Origin: Terriglobia bacterium
Lineage (GTDB): Bacteria; Acidobacteriota; Terriglobia; Terriglobales; Acidobacteriaceae
DNA: 54,157 nucleotides
Direction: 5' to 3'
Assembly: GCA_021325035.1 (NCBI GenBank)
Contig: JAJPHW010000032.1
Location: 1-54,157, forward strand
The notes below the pieces were generated by a model. That model worked only from the letters and a program-made list of their open reading frames with translations, was not told the DNA's origin and made no database searches. The position numbers were made by a program, and so were the translations under genes. This document shows, piece after piece, positions 17,004 through 24,957 of this stretch (the stretch's first letter is position 1; every line of letters begins with the position of its first letter).

Positions 17004-18305
17004 CTACCCACGAAGCGCAGCCGATAGTGCGGAATGATCCAGTTCATTTTCCCAGCGAGCCACAACCACAGTGGCCACACCATTGCCGATCATGTTGATC
17101 AAAGCTCGAAACATACTCATAAACCGGTCAATTCCCAGAATCAGCGCCATCCCCGCAACCGGAATGGCTGGAATGACTGACAATGTACCGACCAGCGCGA
17201 TAAACGCTGCTCCTTGCACGCCACTTGCACCTTTTGACGTCAGAACTGCCACCGAGAAGATTGTGAACTGCTCCAAAATGGAGAGGTGTGTGTTGGTCGC
17301 TTGCGCCACAAATAGAGCCGCCAGTGTCATATAAAGACTGCTGCCGTCGGTGTTAAATGTATAGCCGGTGGGCACTACCAATCCCACCAGTGATTTGGAG
17401 CAACCTAATTTCTCCAGCTTTTCCATGAGTGTAGGCAACGCGGTCTCGGAGGAACTGGTCGCTAGCACCAAAAGAATCTCTTCTTTTATGTACATCAAGA
17501 ACTTGAAGATGTTGAATCCCGCTGCCCACGAAATCGCTCCCAACACAACAATGACGAAAAGAGCGCAAGTACCGTAAAAAGTGGCGATCAATCGCGCGAG
17601 CGGACCGAGTGAGGACAAGCCATATTTTCCAATCGTAAACGCCATGGCGCCGAATGCGCCGATCGGAGCAAACTTCATCAGGATATTTACCAGGGAGAAG
17701 AGCGCCTGGGTCAGGCCATCAACAAACGTAACAATGGGCTGGCATGCTCGCCCTGCGGCCGAAAGCGCGAAGCCAAACAGGATTGCAACCAAAACAACTT
17801 GCAGGATGTCGCCTTTGGCAAACGCATCCACAACCGTGGATGGGATGAGATGCATCAGGAAATCCGTAATACTTTGCGCCTTGGCCTGTCCGGAGTATTC
17901 GGCAACTGCTTTTGAGTCGAGAGTGTTTGCATCCACATTGAATCCGCTGCCGGGGTGGAAAAGGTTCCCCGCAACGAATCCCATACCAAGTGCAATGGTG
18001 GAAACAATTTCAAAGTAGAGCAACGCTTTCCCGCCGACGCGCCCGACTTTTTTCATGTCCTGCATGCCGGCAATTCCTGAGACGACTGTGCAGAAAATCA
18101 CCAGCGTGATGATCATGGTAATAAGGCGGATGAAAGCATCGCCCAGCGGTTTCATCGCGATCGCGTGCGTAGGACTGATGTAACCGAAAATTACTGCCAG
18201 CACCATGGCGAACAGGACTTGGACCCACAATGTGGAATAGAAAGGTTTGCGCTTGCGGTGCGTTGCGCTCACCGTGGGTGGCGTCATAGGGAGGGATGGC
18301 GTCAT
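17004..18305 (-). CDS. dctA: DctA-type dicarboxylate/amino acid:cation symporter
   Basis: This 433-residue polytopic transporter of the DAACS family matches the usual length of about 430. It shows the serine-rich reentrant loop [20 protein letters not shown], the NTDGSS motif of helix 7, and the second reentrant region [12 protein letters not shown]. An extended cytoplasmic N-terminus precedes helix 1. The family takes up C4-dicarboxylates or acidic amino acids with protons or sodium. I use dctA for the type; glutamate/aspartate transport cannot be excluded. It follows the secreted hydrolase gene by 19 bp, so the two are probably co-transcribed. Confidence 0.85.
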   Translation of the reverse strand: MTPSLPMTPPTVSATHRKRKPFYSTLWVQVLFAMVLAVIFGYISPTHAIAMKPLGDAFIRLITMIITLVIFCTVVSGIAGMQDMKKVGRVGGKALLYFEIVSTIALGMGFVAGNLFHPGSGFNVDANTLDSKAVAEYSGQAKAQSITDFLMHLIPSTVVDAFAKGDILQVVLVAILFGFALSAAGRACQPIVTFVDGLTQALFSLVNILMKFAPIGAFGAMAFTIGKYGLSSLGPLARLIATFYGTCALFVIVVLGAISWAAGFNIFKFLMYIKEEILLVLATSSSETALPTLMEKLEKLGCSKSLVGLVVPTGYTFNTDGSSLYMTLAALFVAQATNTHLSILEQFTIFSVAVLTSKGASGVQGAAFIALVGTLSVIPAIPVAGMALILGIDRFMSMFRALINMIGNGVATVVVARWENELDHSALSAALRG

Positions 18306-18324
18306 GATTTAGCCATGATTCAGT

Positions 18325-19542
18325 TCAATGCGCAGTCTGGCTGGATACGTCGAGAGTCTTCAGTATCCAAGGAATAATGACCTGCTTAAAGATGAGCGGG
18401 TCCGGCCAAACCTTTACTTGCCTCCCCAAGTGGCCCCCCTGAGGATTGATCCAGGCGTCTTTGGGGGTATCGCCGTTATTCAGAAGCAGATAAATGTCGG
18501 AAATCGGAACTTGCGTATCTTTTACGCCTGCTATCACAAGCATCGGCGCCATTGGTTTTCCGAGGATGCCTTGTTTCACCAATGACATTTTGGGCAAAAA
18601 CTTGGCCAACTCATCCACGTTGCTAACGCCTTCGCAAATAGACATCAATGCTGGAACCTGGTCGAAGAGATATTCGCGGTTTCCTAAAAGCGAATGGCGT
18701 AAGAAGTCTTCCTGAAAAAAGGTATCAATGGGGGGAGATTGCGCGCTGGTGCCGCGCAAACGCGCACGTTCCACGACCGCCATTTTGGTGGCCCAGTACG
18801 CTCCCCAGCTCACCCCATGGAATGCAATGCGGCTCTTATCTACTTCAGGGCGTGTTTGCAGATAATCAATCACCCGCGACAACATGCGCTCTGCGGTTTC
18901 ACTCGCTTTAATCGGCGCCTGCCCGGTGCCCGGACCGTCCACCGCTATAAAACCAACTCCGAAGGGAAGAATTGCAGAGAAGCTTTCCGTCAAATCTTCT
19001 TTACGGCTGTCCAAACCATTGACGGCAATCACCATTGGAACCGGGCCTTTTGCATCTTTCGGAAGGCGAACATACCCGATGATCTCTTTACCTTCAAAAG
19101 GTATGTGAACAACTTCCAGGGGTGGGTCCCAGAAATGGGCGTGTGCGAGAAAAGCTTCAATCGCCTTGTGATACGACTCCTGCTTCTTGGGCGAGACCGG
19201 AATCGGCCAGCGGCCAAAAGAGTAAATTCGCCAAGCGCGAATAAAGTCCGCATTGGCCTTGACCGGATCAGTTTTTTCTAGCGCTTTGCCTTCGGCCATA
19301 TAACGATCCGCGACACCCATAAAGGCCGTGGCCCACTCGTCTTTATCGGTGGTATGGATGTTTTGAAATGCCTCTTTTACATCGGCAGGATCCAACCCGA
19401 TAAGGGGGTACATGCCGTTTTCGGCGCGGTGAACGGCTTCGACCTTGATTTCGTCGAGAGTTCGTTCTTGCCCAAAGGCTGTACCGAGAGTGATATTTAG
19501 GCAGATAAAGGCGGCAAGCAAGATGCGGAATCGTCGCTCCAC
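18325..19542 (-). CDS. Secreted FrsA-like alpha/beta hydrolase
   Basis: This 405-residue protein has a signal peptide (ILLAAFICLNITLGTAFG). An alpha-helical N-terminal cap domain of about 110 residues precedes an alpha/beta-hydrolase fold. The catalytic triad is visible: Ser245 in HGVSWGAYW, Asp342 in GVKDTQVP and His371 in QGGHLGR. The layout (helical cap plus hydrolase) resembles FrsA and the dihydroxypseudooxynicotine hydrolase group, which act as esterases or C-C hydrolases. The substrate is unknown. Its position before the carboxylate carrier suggests that it releases an acid which the carrier imports. The gene is preceded by a long GC-rich palindrome. Confidence 0.82.
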   Translation of the reverse strand: MERRFRILLAAFICLNITLGTAFGQERTLDEIKVEAVHRAENGMYPLIGLDPADVKEAFQNIHTTDKDEWATAFMGVADRYMAEGKALEKTDPVKANADFIRAWRIYSFGRWPIPVSPKKQESYHKAIEAFLAHAHFWDPPLEVVHIPFEGKEIIGYVRLPKDAKGPVPMVIAVNGLDSRKEDLTESFSAILPFGVGFIAVDGPGTGQAPIKASETAERMLSRVIDYLQTRPEVDKSRIAFHGVSWGAYWATKMAVVERARLRGTSAQSPPIDTFFQEDFLRHSLLGNREYLFDQVPALMSICEGVSNVDELAKFLPKMSLVKQGILGKPMAPMLVIAGVKDTQVPISDIYLLLNNGDTPKDAWINPQGGHLGRQVKVWPDPLIFKQVIIPWILKTLDVSSQTAH

Positions 19543-19584
19543 GCGTACAGCTCCTTAATAACGAGATAAATTCAGGAGTCACAT

Positions 19585-19618
19585 TTTCGGGGCCGGGCTC
19601 CCGGGCCCGGCCCCGAAA
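19585..19618. repeat. Long perfect GC-rich palindrome in the divergent spacer
   Basis: The 14-bp arms TTTCGGGGCCGGGC and GCCCGGCCCCGAAA flank a 6-base loop TCCCGG. It lies 42 bp upstream of the minus-strand hydrolase start and about 270 bp before the plus-strand operon. It therefore cannot end either transcript; if transcribed it would be in a 5' leader. The surrounding 345-bp spacer (19543-19887) is otherwise AT-rich from 19740 on and holds the promoter described separately. Possible identities are a REP/MITE-like element, a strong leader hairpin or an operator. Confidence 0.8.
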
Positions 19619-19803
19619 TGTTCACCGCGGCGGGCGAAAGCGTGAGCCTCACCCAGTCCGATGAAATCACTTGTTGCGTATCGCGAATCAGGCATGCCAG
19701 AGACGAAAATACGCAGCAAGGATTATATGGTCTGACAGCTATACCTCCATTCATAATCGAATGTCAAGAAAATAATTTTTACGATAATAAATAAGGACTT
19801 AAC

Positions 19804-19832
19804 TTGACATCCAGTTTTGATATTGGTATAGG
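19804..19832 (+). promoter_or_regulatory. Sigma-70 promoter of the catabolic operon
   Basis: TTGACA (19804-19809) matches the -35 consensus exactly. It is separated by 17 bases from TATAGG (19827-19832) as the -10. The start of transcription would be near 19840, about 50 bases before the dehydrogenase ATG. The -10 lies inside TTGGTATAGGT. Together with GACCA at 19838-19842 this resembles the TTGGT/ACCA half-sites of FadR-type regulators, so the operon's own GntR protein may bind here. The same 11 bases recur at 27581-27591. Confidence 0.65.
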
Positions 19833-19887
19833 TGTATGACCACTTTACCGATGGATCCGAGTGTAGTGAAGTATGCGGCTTGGAATT

Positions 19888-21252
19888 ATGGCGATTGCAA
19901 CAACAAACCCCGCGACCGGTGAGCTTCTTAAGAGCTTTACGCCGTTGTCCGATCAACAAATTGAAAACAAACTCCAACGCGCGATGACGGCCTATGCGCG
20001 TCACAGGAAGCTTTCATTTACAGAGCGTGCCAAGCGGATGGTCAATGCTGCGCAAATTCTCGAAGGCGAAAAAGAATCACTAGCGCGGCTGATGACCACG
20101 GAGATGGGCAAAACCTACCAATCTGCTGTCGATGAAGCGGTGAAGTGCGCCTCGGCTTGCCGTTATTACGCTGAAAATGCCGAAAGATTCCTTGCGGATG
20201 AAATTGTCGAAACCACAGCCAGTAAGAGTTACGTTCGCTATCAACCGATTGGGCCGATCCTGGCGGTGATGCCCTGGAACTATCCATTCTGGCAAGCGGT
20301 TCGCTTCATTGCACCGGCGCTGATGGCAGGCAATGTCGGCTTGTTGAAGCATGCATCGAATGTTCCTCAATGTGCGTTGAAACTGGAAGATGTATTTCTT
20401 CGAGCCGGTTTCGAAGAAGGAGTGTTCCAGACTTTGTTGATTGGCTCTGACAAGGTGGATGGACTTCTTAAGGATCCTCGGATTGTTGCCGCAACTTTAA
20501 CTGGAAGTGAAGGAGCGGGAATTCAGGTCGGCACATCTGCAGCCAAAAACATTAAGAAGATGGTGTTGGAACTAGGCGGCAGCGATCCTTTTATTGTCAT
20601 GCCCAGCGCCAACCTCGATGAAGCTGTTGCCATCGGGGTGAAAGCCCGCATCTCCAATAACGGGCAGTCTTGCATCGCGGCCAAGCGTTTCATTGTCGCG
20701 GAGGCCATCGCCGATGAGTTCGAGCGACGCTTTGTAAGCAAAATGAAATCGTTGAAAGTTGGGGATCCATTTGACCCAACGACTGAATTGGGACCACTGG
20801 CGACGGCTGACGCCGTAAAAGACTTGCAACGTGACGTGCAAAGCTCTGTGGATGCTGGCGCGCGGGTGTTAACCGGAGGAACGCCACTCGACGGGCCGGG
20901 GAATTTTTATCCGCCGACCGTGTTGACTGACATTCCCAAGAGTGCTCCCGCTTATCACGAAGAGTTATTTGGCCCGGTCGCCTGCGTGTTTCGCGTGAAG
21001 GATGCGGACGAGGCGATTCGAATTGCTAATGACACGCGCTTCGGTTTGGGCGCCAGTGTCTGGACAAATGATGTGAGCGAACAGGAAAAATTTATCAACG
21101 AGCTTGAGTCGGGCATGGTTTTCGTGAATCGCATGGTCGCTTCCGATCCGCGGATTCCATTTGGCGGTGTCAAACAATCCGGACACGGCAGGGAACTGGG
21201 GCCATTCGGGATTCGCGAGTTTACGAACATTAAAACCGTCAGTATTCAATGA
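19888..21252 (+). CDS. NAD(P)-dependent aldehyde dehydrogenase, succinate-semialdehyde type
   Basis: This 454-residue enzyme has the ALDH layout. VMPWNYPFWQ and LLKHASN provide cofactor and lysine contacts. Catalytic Glu228 lies in LELGGSDPF, and nucleophile Cys262 in NNGQSCIAAKR. The C-terminus is RIPFGGVKQSGHGRELG. The short length (about 455) and motifs fit the YneI/Sad-like succinate-semialdehyde dehydrogenases rather than the longer betaine-aldehyde types. The exact aldehyde is not provable here. An upstream in-frame ATG (19873) is possible; 19888 gives the usual N-terminus MAIATTNPATGE. The last four bases overlap the regulator gene. It is the first gene of a seven-gene operon. Confidence 0.9.
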   Translation: MAIATTNPATGELLKSFTPLSDQQIENKLQRAMTAYARHRKLSFTERAKRMVNAAQILEGEKESLARLMTTEMGKTYQSAVDEAVKCASACRYYAENAERFLADEIVETTASKSYVRYQPIGPILAVMPWNYPFWQAVRFIAPALMAGNVGLLKHASNVPQCALKLEDVFLRAGFEEGVFQTLLIGSDKVDGLLKDPRIVAATLTGSEGAGIQVGTSAAKNIKKMVLELGGSDPFIVMPSANLDEAVAIGVKARISNNGQSCIAAKRFIVAEAIADEFERRFVSKMKSLKVGDPFDPTTELGPLATADAVKDLQRDVQSSVDAGARVLTGGTPLDGPGNFYPPTVLTDIPKSAPAYHEELFGPVACVFRVKDADEAIRIANDTRFGLGASVWTNDVSEQEKFINELESGMVFVNRMVASDPRIPFGGVKQSGHGRELGPFGIREFTNIKTVSIQ

Positions 21253-22064
21253 GCATGGAAAGCAAACCGCATCGTCGGAAGGCCGCAAATGCTGCGTGGT
21301 ATAGTAGCCGCACTATGCCGAAGCCGCCCTCTTTTGCGGGCTACACTGCCATCCAAACTTCCCGCCTTTACGAACAAATCGTCCAACAAATTGAAGACTC
21401 CATCATGAAAGGAACGCTTAAGCCCGGCGATCAGTTGCCGGCAGAGCGGGAACTGGCACAACAGTTCGGAGTCAGCCGCACGGCCGTGCGGGAGGCAGTA
21501 AAGGCGCTACGCGAGAAAGGATTGGTCGAAGCTTTTTCGGGCCGCGGGACATTCATCACTGATGGTACCGCGCAGTCCATTCGGCAGTCTCTTGATCGCA
21601 TGATCAAAATTGGCCAGCCTGACGGCTCCATGCAACTCGCGGAAGTTCGCGCCATGCTGGAACCAGAAATCGCCGCCCTAGCTGCGACACGCATCGAAGA
21701 TTCGCAAATTGACATGCTGCGCGAAGCTTACGCCGTCATGGATAGGCACCGCAACGATCCGGAAGCTTTTATTGAAGCCGATCTGGATTTTCACCTTTTG
21801 CTTGCTGAAGCCGCCGACAATGCAATCATTTTGTCGTTGATCGATTCCATCGTGGGTGTTTTGCGCGAGCAGCGCATGCGCATTTTCAATGTCGAAGGCG
21901 GCCCCGCGCGAGGACAAATTCACCACAAAAAAATTCTTGAGGCCATTGAACGGCGAGATGCAGCGAAGGCGCGCGAAGCGATGCGCGCGCACCTTCAGCA
22001 GGTAAGTCAGGATTCGAAAGTCGCATTGAAGATGGGCGACACGCATCTCAAGGCGAACGAATAG
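21249..22064 (+). CDS. FadR-subfamily GntR transcriptional regulator
   Basis: This 271-residue protein has a GntR winged helix at about residues 40-110 (LPAERELAQQFGVSRTAVRE, GLVEAFSGRGTFI). An FCD effector domain with metal-ligand type residues follows (EADLDFHLLLAEAADN, QIHHKKILEAIERRD). FCD regulators usually bind small organic acids and repress their own catabolic operon. Being second in the operon and overlapping the dehydrogenase by ATGA, it is probably autoregulatory. Met23 (21315) is an alternative start, because the first 22 residues are not conserved-looking. Confidence 0.9.
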   Translation: MSMESKPHRRKAANAAWYSSRTMPKPPSFAGYTAIQTSRLYEQIVQQIEDSIMKGTLKPGDQLPAERELAQQFGVSRTAVREAVKALREKGLVEAFSGRGTFITDGTAQSIRQSLDRMIKIGQPDGSMQLAEVRAMLEPEIAALAATRIEDSQIDMLREAYAVMDRHRNDPEAFIEADLDFHLLLAEAADNAIILSLIDSIVGVLREQRMRIFNVEGGPARGQIHHKKILEAIERRDAAKAREAMRAHLQQVSQDSKVALKMGDTHLKANE

Positions 22065-22084
22065 ATTTTCTAGACAGAGGACGA

Positions 22085-22966
22085 ATGGCAAAGCTGGGTT
22101 TTATCGGTCTAGGCGTGATGGGCAGTCAGATGGTGAGCCGCCTGCTCGACAAAGGGCATTCGGTTACCGGGTATAACCGCACCAAATCGAAGGCGCAATG
22201 GCTGATTAATAAAGGGATGAAATGGGCGGACACGCCGCGCGAAGTGGCAGCAGCCGCGGATGTGACATTCGCCATGGTCACCAACTCAGCTGCGCTGGGT
22301 GCAATTGCTGAGGGAGCGGATGGTCTGCTGTCAGTGATGGGGCCGGGCAAAATCTTTGTGGATATCAGCACAGTCAGCCCGACATTCAGTCGTGCGATCG
22401 CAGCGAAGGTACGCGAAAAAGGCGCAGACATGGTAGATGCTCCGGTTTCCGGAAGCGTCATCACTTTGCAGGAAGGCAAGTTGTCGGTAATGGTCGGTGG
22501 GCGAGTGGAAACGTTCGAGAAGGTCAAACCGCTCCTGCTCGACATCGGCCCGAAAGTCACGCACGTTGGAGATAACGGGCTGGCGCTTTCCATGAAGATC
22601 GCGGTGAATTTGAGTCTAGCTGTGCAGATGCTGGCGTTTTCGGAGGGTGTGCTGCTGGCAGAGAAGAGCGGCATCAAGCGCGAAACTGCGGTGGATGTGC
22701 TCATCCACAGTGCAGTAGCATCGCCAATGATTCAGTATCGTGGGCCGTTTGTGCTTCAGCAACCGGAGGAAGCCTGGTTCGATTGCAACATGATGCAGAA
22801 AGATATGTTGCTCGCGATGGAATTGGGACGACAACTCGATGTCCCGCTTCCGACGACGGCAGTCACCAATGAATTTCTTACCGCAGCTCGTGGCATGGGT
22901 TGGGAAAAACAGGATTTTGCCGTTGTTTTTGATGTGCTCGCACGCATGTCCGGAATTCCAAAATGA
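22085..22966 (+). CDS. Beta-hydroxyacid dehydrogenase (3-hydroxyisobutyrate / semialdehyde reductase family)
   Basis: This 293-residue NAD(P)-dependent enzyme has a Rossmann motif GFIGLGVMG (5-13), the substrate loop DAPVSGS (118-124) and catalytic Lys171 in ALSMKIAVNL. The family includes 3-hydroxyisobutyrate dehydrogenase, tartronate semialdehyde reductase and gamma-hydroxybutyrate/succinic-semialdehyde reductase (GLYR-like). Next to a semialdehyde dehydrogenase it may interconvert the same semialdehyde and its hydroxy acid. AGAGGA precedes the ATG. The stop overlaps the E1-alpha start by four bases, which implies translational coupling. Confidence 0.9.
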   Translation: MAKLGFIGLGVMGSQMVSRLLDKGHSVTGYNRTKSKAQWLINKGMKWADTPREVAAAADVTFAMVTNSAALGAIAEGADGLLSVMGPGKIFVDISTVSPTFSRAIAAKVREKGADMVDAPVSGSVITLQEGKLSVMVGGRVETFEKVKPLLLDIGPKVTHVGDNGLALSMKIAVNLSLAVQMLAFSEGVLLAEKSGIKRETAVDVLIHSAVASPMIQYRGPFVLQQPEEAWFDCNMMQKDMLLAMELGRQLDVPLPTTAVTNEFLTAARGMGWEKQDFAVVFDVLARMSGIPK

Positions 22967-23934
22967 CAACTGCCATCGGCAAAGAGAAATTGCTGCGGAT
23001 GTATCGCCAAATGGTGAGCATCCGCCTTTTTGAAGAGCAGGTGAACGAGCTTTACACGCGCGCTCTTATGCCCGGGCTGGCGCATTTATATATTGGCGAA
23101 GAAGCGGTTGCGGTGGGAATTTGTGAAGCGTTACGTTCTGACGATTACATCACGAGTACCCATCGCGGACATGGACATTGTCTTGCCAAAGGCGCCGCGC
23201 CCGACCGTATGTTTGCCGAACTGCTAGGAAAGCGGGCTGGATACTGCAAAGGTAAAGGCGGATCCATGCATATTGCCGATCCCGATACCGGCAATCTCGG
23301 AGCCAATGCCATTGTCGCGGGCAGCGTTGGAATCGCAACCGGTGCGGCCTTCTCATCCAAACATCTCGGAAACGGTCGTGTGGCCGTTTGCTTTTTCGGT
23401 GAGGGTGCGTTGGGACAGGGCGTTGTCTATGAAGAGATGAATCTGGCGCAGCTTTGGAAGTTGCCGGTAATTTACGTTTGCGAGAACAATCTCTATACCG
23501 AATACACACATTTTTCAGAAACCACGGCTGGAGATATTTTGCAGCGCGCCACGGCGTTTGGAGTGCGGGCCGAAAGAGTGGACGGTCAGGATGTGCGGGC
23601 TGTGTACTCGACTGCAAATGAATTGATTGAGCGTGCGCGCAGAGGCGATGGCCCCGCTTTTCTTTTATGCGATACGTATCGCTACACTGGCCATCACGTA
23701 GGCGATATCAATCGCGACTACTATCGCGCGAAGAGCGAAGAGCAACATTGGAAGTCGGATCGCGATCCCATCAAGATATTCACGGAGCATTTGATATCAG
23801 AAAAGATCGCCGAGCAGACTAGTTTGGAGAAGATCCAGACGGAAGTAGCAACTCAAATGAAATCTGCGGTTGAATTTGCCGTGAACGCGCCGTATCCCGG
23901 CGCAGAAGAAGTAGATCAGGACGTGTATGCCTGA
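22963..23934 (+). CDS. 2-oxoacid dehydrogenase E1 component, alpha subunit
   Basis: This 323-residue thiamine-diphosphate enzyme subunit resembles the AcoA/PdhA group. It has HLYIGEEAVAVG near the N-terminus and STHRGHGHCLAKG. The TPP-binding motif begins GEGA (146) and ends at the NN pair (175-176). The phosphorylation-loop region reads YRYTGHHVGD. With E1 beta and E2 it would decarboxylate a 2-oxoacid or cleave a diketone-like substrate. Pyruvate, acetoin or branched substrates cannot be separated by eye. It overlaps the previous gene by four bases and E1 beta by eight. Confidence 0.92.
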   Translation: MTTAIGKEKLLRMYRQMVSIRLFEEQVNELYTRALMPGLAHLYIGEEAVAVGICEALRSDDYITSTHRGHGHCLAKGAAPDRMFAELLGKRAGYCKGKGGSMHIADPDTGNLGANAIVAGSVGIATGAAFSSKHLGNGRVAVCFFGEGALGQGVVYEEMNLAQLWKLPVIYVCENNLYTEYTHFSETTAGDILQRATAFGVRAERVDGQDVRAVYSTANELIERARRGDGPAFLLCDTYRYTGHHVGDINRDYYRAKSEEQHWKSDRDPIKIFTEHLISEKIAEQTSLEKIQTEVATQMKSAVEFAVNAPYPGAEEVDQDVYA

Positions 23935-24922
23935 AATGATTGCAACCCGGGAATTAACCTTGGCGCAGGCTGTGCGGGAGGCGCTCGCCGAAGAGATGCG
24001 CCGCGACTCGACCGTCTGTATTTTCGGTGAAGATGTCGCTGAGGCTGGCACACCATTCAAGGTGCTCTCCGGATTGGTGGAAGAATTCGGCACGAACCGG
24101 GTGATTGATACCCCAATCTCCGAAGCCGGGTTTACTGGCGTTGCCGTTGGCGCTGCAATGACCGGCATGCGTCCCATTGCTGACATTATGTTTGGCGATT
24201 TTCTCACTCTAGTCATGGACCAGATGGTGAACCAAGCGGCAAAAGTTCACTATATGTCCGGCGGAAAGTGGAAAGTGCCGATGGTCATGCGAACGACCCT
24301 TGGGGCAACCCGGCGCTCCGCTGCACAACATTCGCAATCGCTGCATGCCTGGTTCAGCCACGTCCCCGGACTGAAAGTTGTTTTGCCTTCGACGCCATAC
24401 GACGCAAAGGGACTTCTTAAAACAGCAATCCGTGATGACAATCCTGTCGTGTTTTTCGAAGACAAGATGATGCATCACAAACTCAAGGGGCCAGTTCCTG
24501 TGGAGGAATATACGATTCCGTTCGGAGTGGCGGACATCAAGCGCGAGGGCGACGACATCACCTTGATAGGCACAAGCAGCATGGTGCAGATTGCGTTGGG
24601 CGCAGCAGAACTATTGGCTGAGGCAGGAATTAGCGCGGAAGTGGTTGATCCGCGAACGACCTGGCCCTTGGACGAGAAAACTTTGATTGACTCGGTGAAG
24701 AAAACTTCGCGGGCAATTGTGATTGATGAAGGCTACGGTCGTTACGGCGTGACCTCAGAAATTGCGGCGGTGATTGCGCAGGGTGCATTCTACGATCTGG
24801 ACAAGCCAGTGATGCGAATGGGCGCAATGCATGTCCCGATCCCATTTTCACCGCCGCTCGAAGACCTCACGGTGCCGACGGAGAAGTCAGTGTTCGAAGC
24901 CGCGCAAGCGCTTTGCCGATAG
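23927..24922 (+). CDS. 2-oxoacid dehydrogenase E1 component, beta subunit
   Basis: This 331-residue partner of E1 alpha resembles AcoB/PdhB. The transketolase-like pyrimidine domain reads FGEDVAEAGTPFKV, DTPISEAGFTGVAVGAA and IADIMFGDF. The C-terminal transketolase domain includes EVVDPRTTWPLDEKTL and VIDEGYGRYGV. The family works as an alpha2-beta2 heterotetramer with two active sites. The start overlaps the last codons of E1 alpha. A 35-bp gap follows before the M24 gene, still on the same strand. Confidence 0.93.
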   Translation: MPEMIATRELTLAQAVREALAEEMRRDSTVCIFGEDVAEAGTPFKVLSGLVEEFGTNRVIDTPISEAGFTGVAVGAAMTGMRPIADIMFGDFLTLVMDQMVNQAAKVHYMSGGKWKVPMVMRTTLGATRRSAAQHSQSLHAWFSHVPGLKVVLPSTPYDAKGLLKTAIRDDNPVVFFEDKMMHHKLKGPVPVEEYTIPFGVADIKREGDDITLIGTSSMVQIALGAAELLAEAGISAEVVDPRTTWPLDEKTLIDSVKKTSRAIVIDEGYGRYGVTSEIAAVIAQGAFYDLDKPVMRMGAMHVPIPFSPPLEDLTVPTEKSVFEAAQALCR

Positions 24923-24957
24923 CTAAACTCTAACCAAGGAAAAATGCGAGGCGTGTC

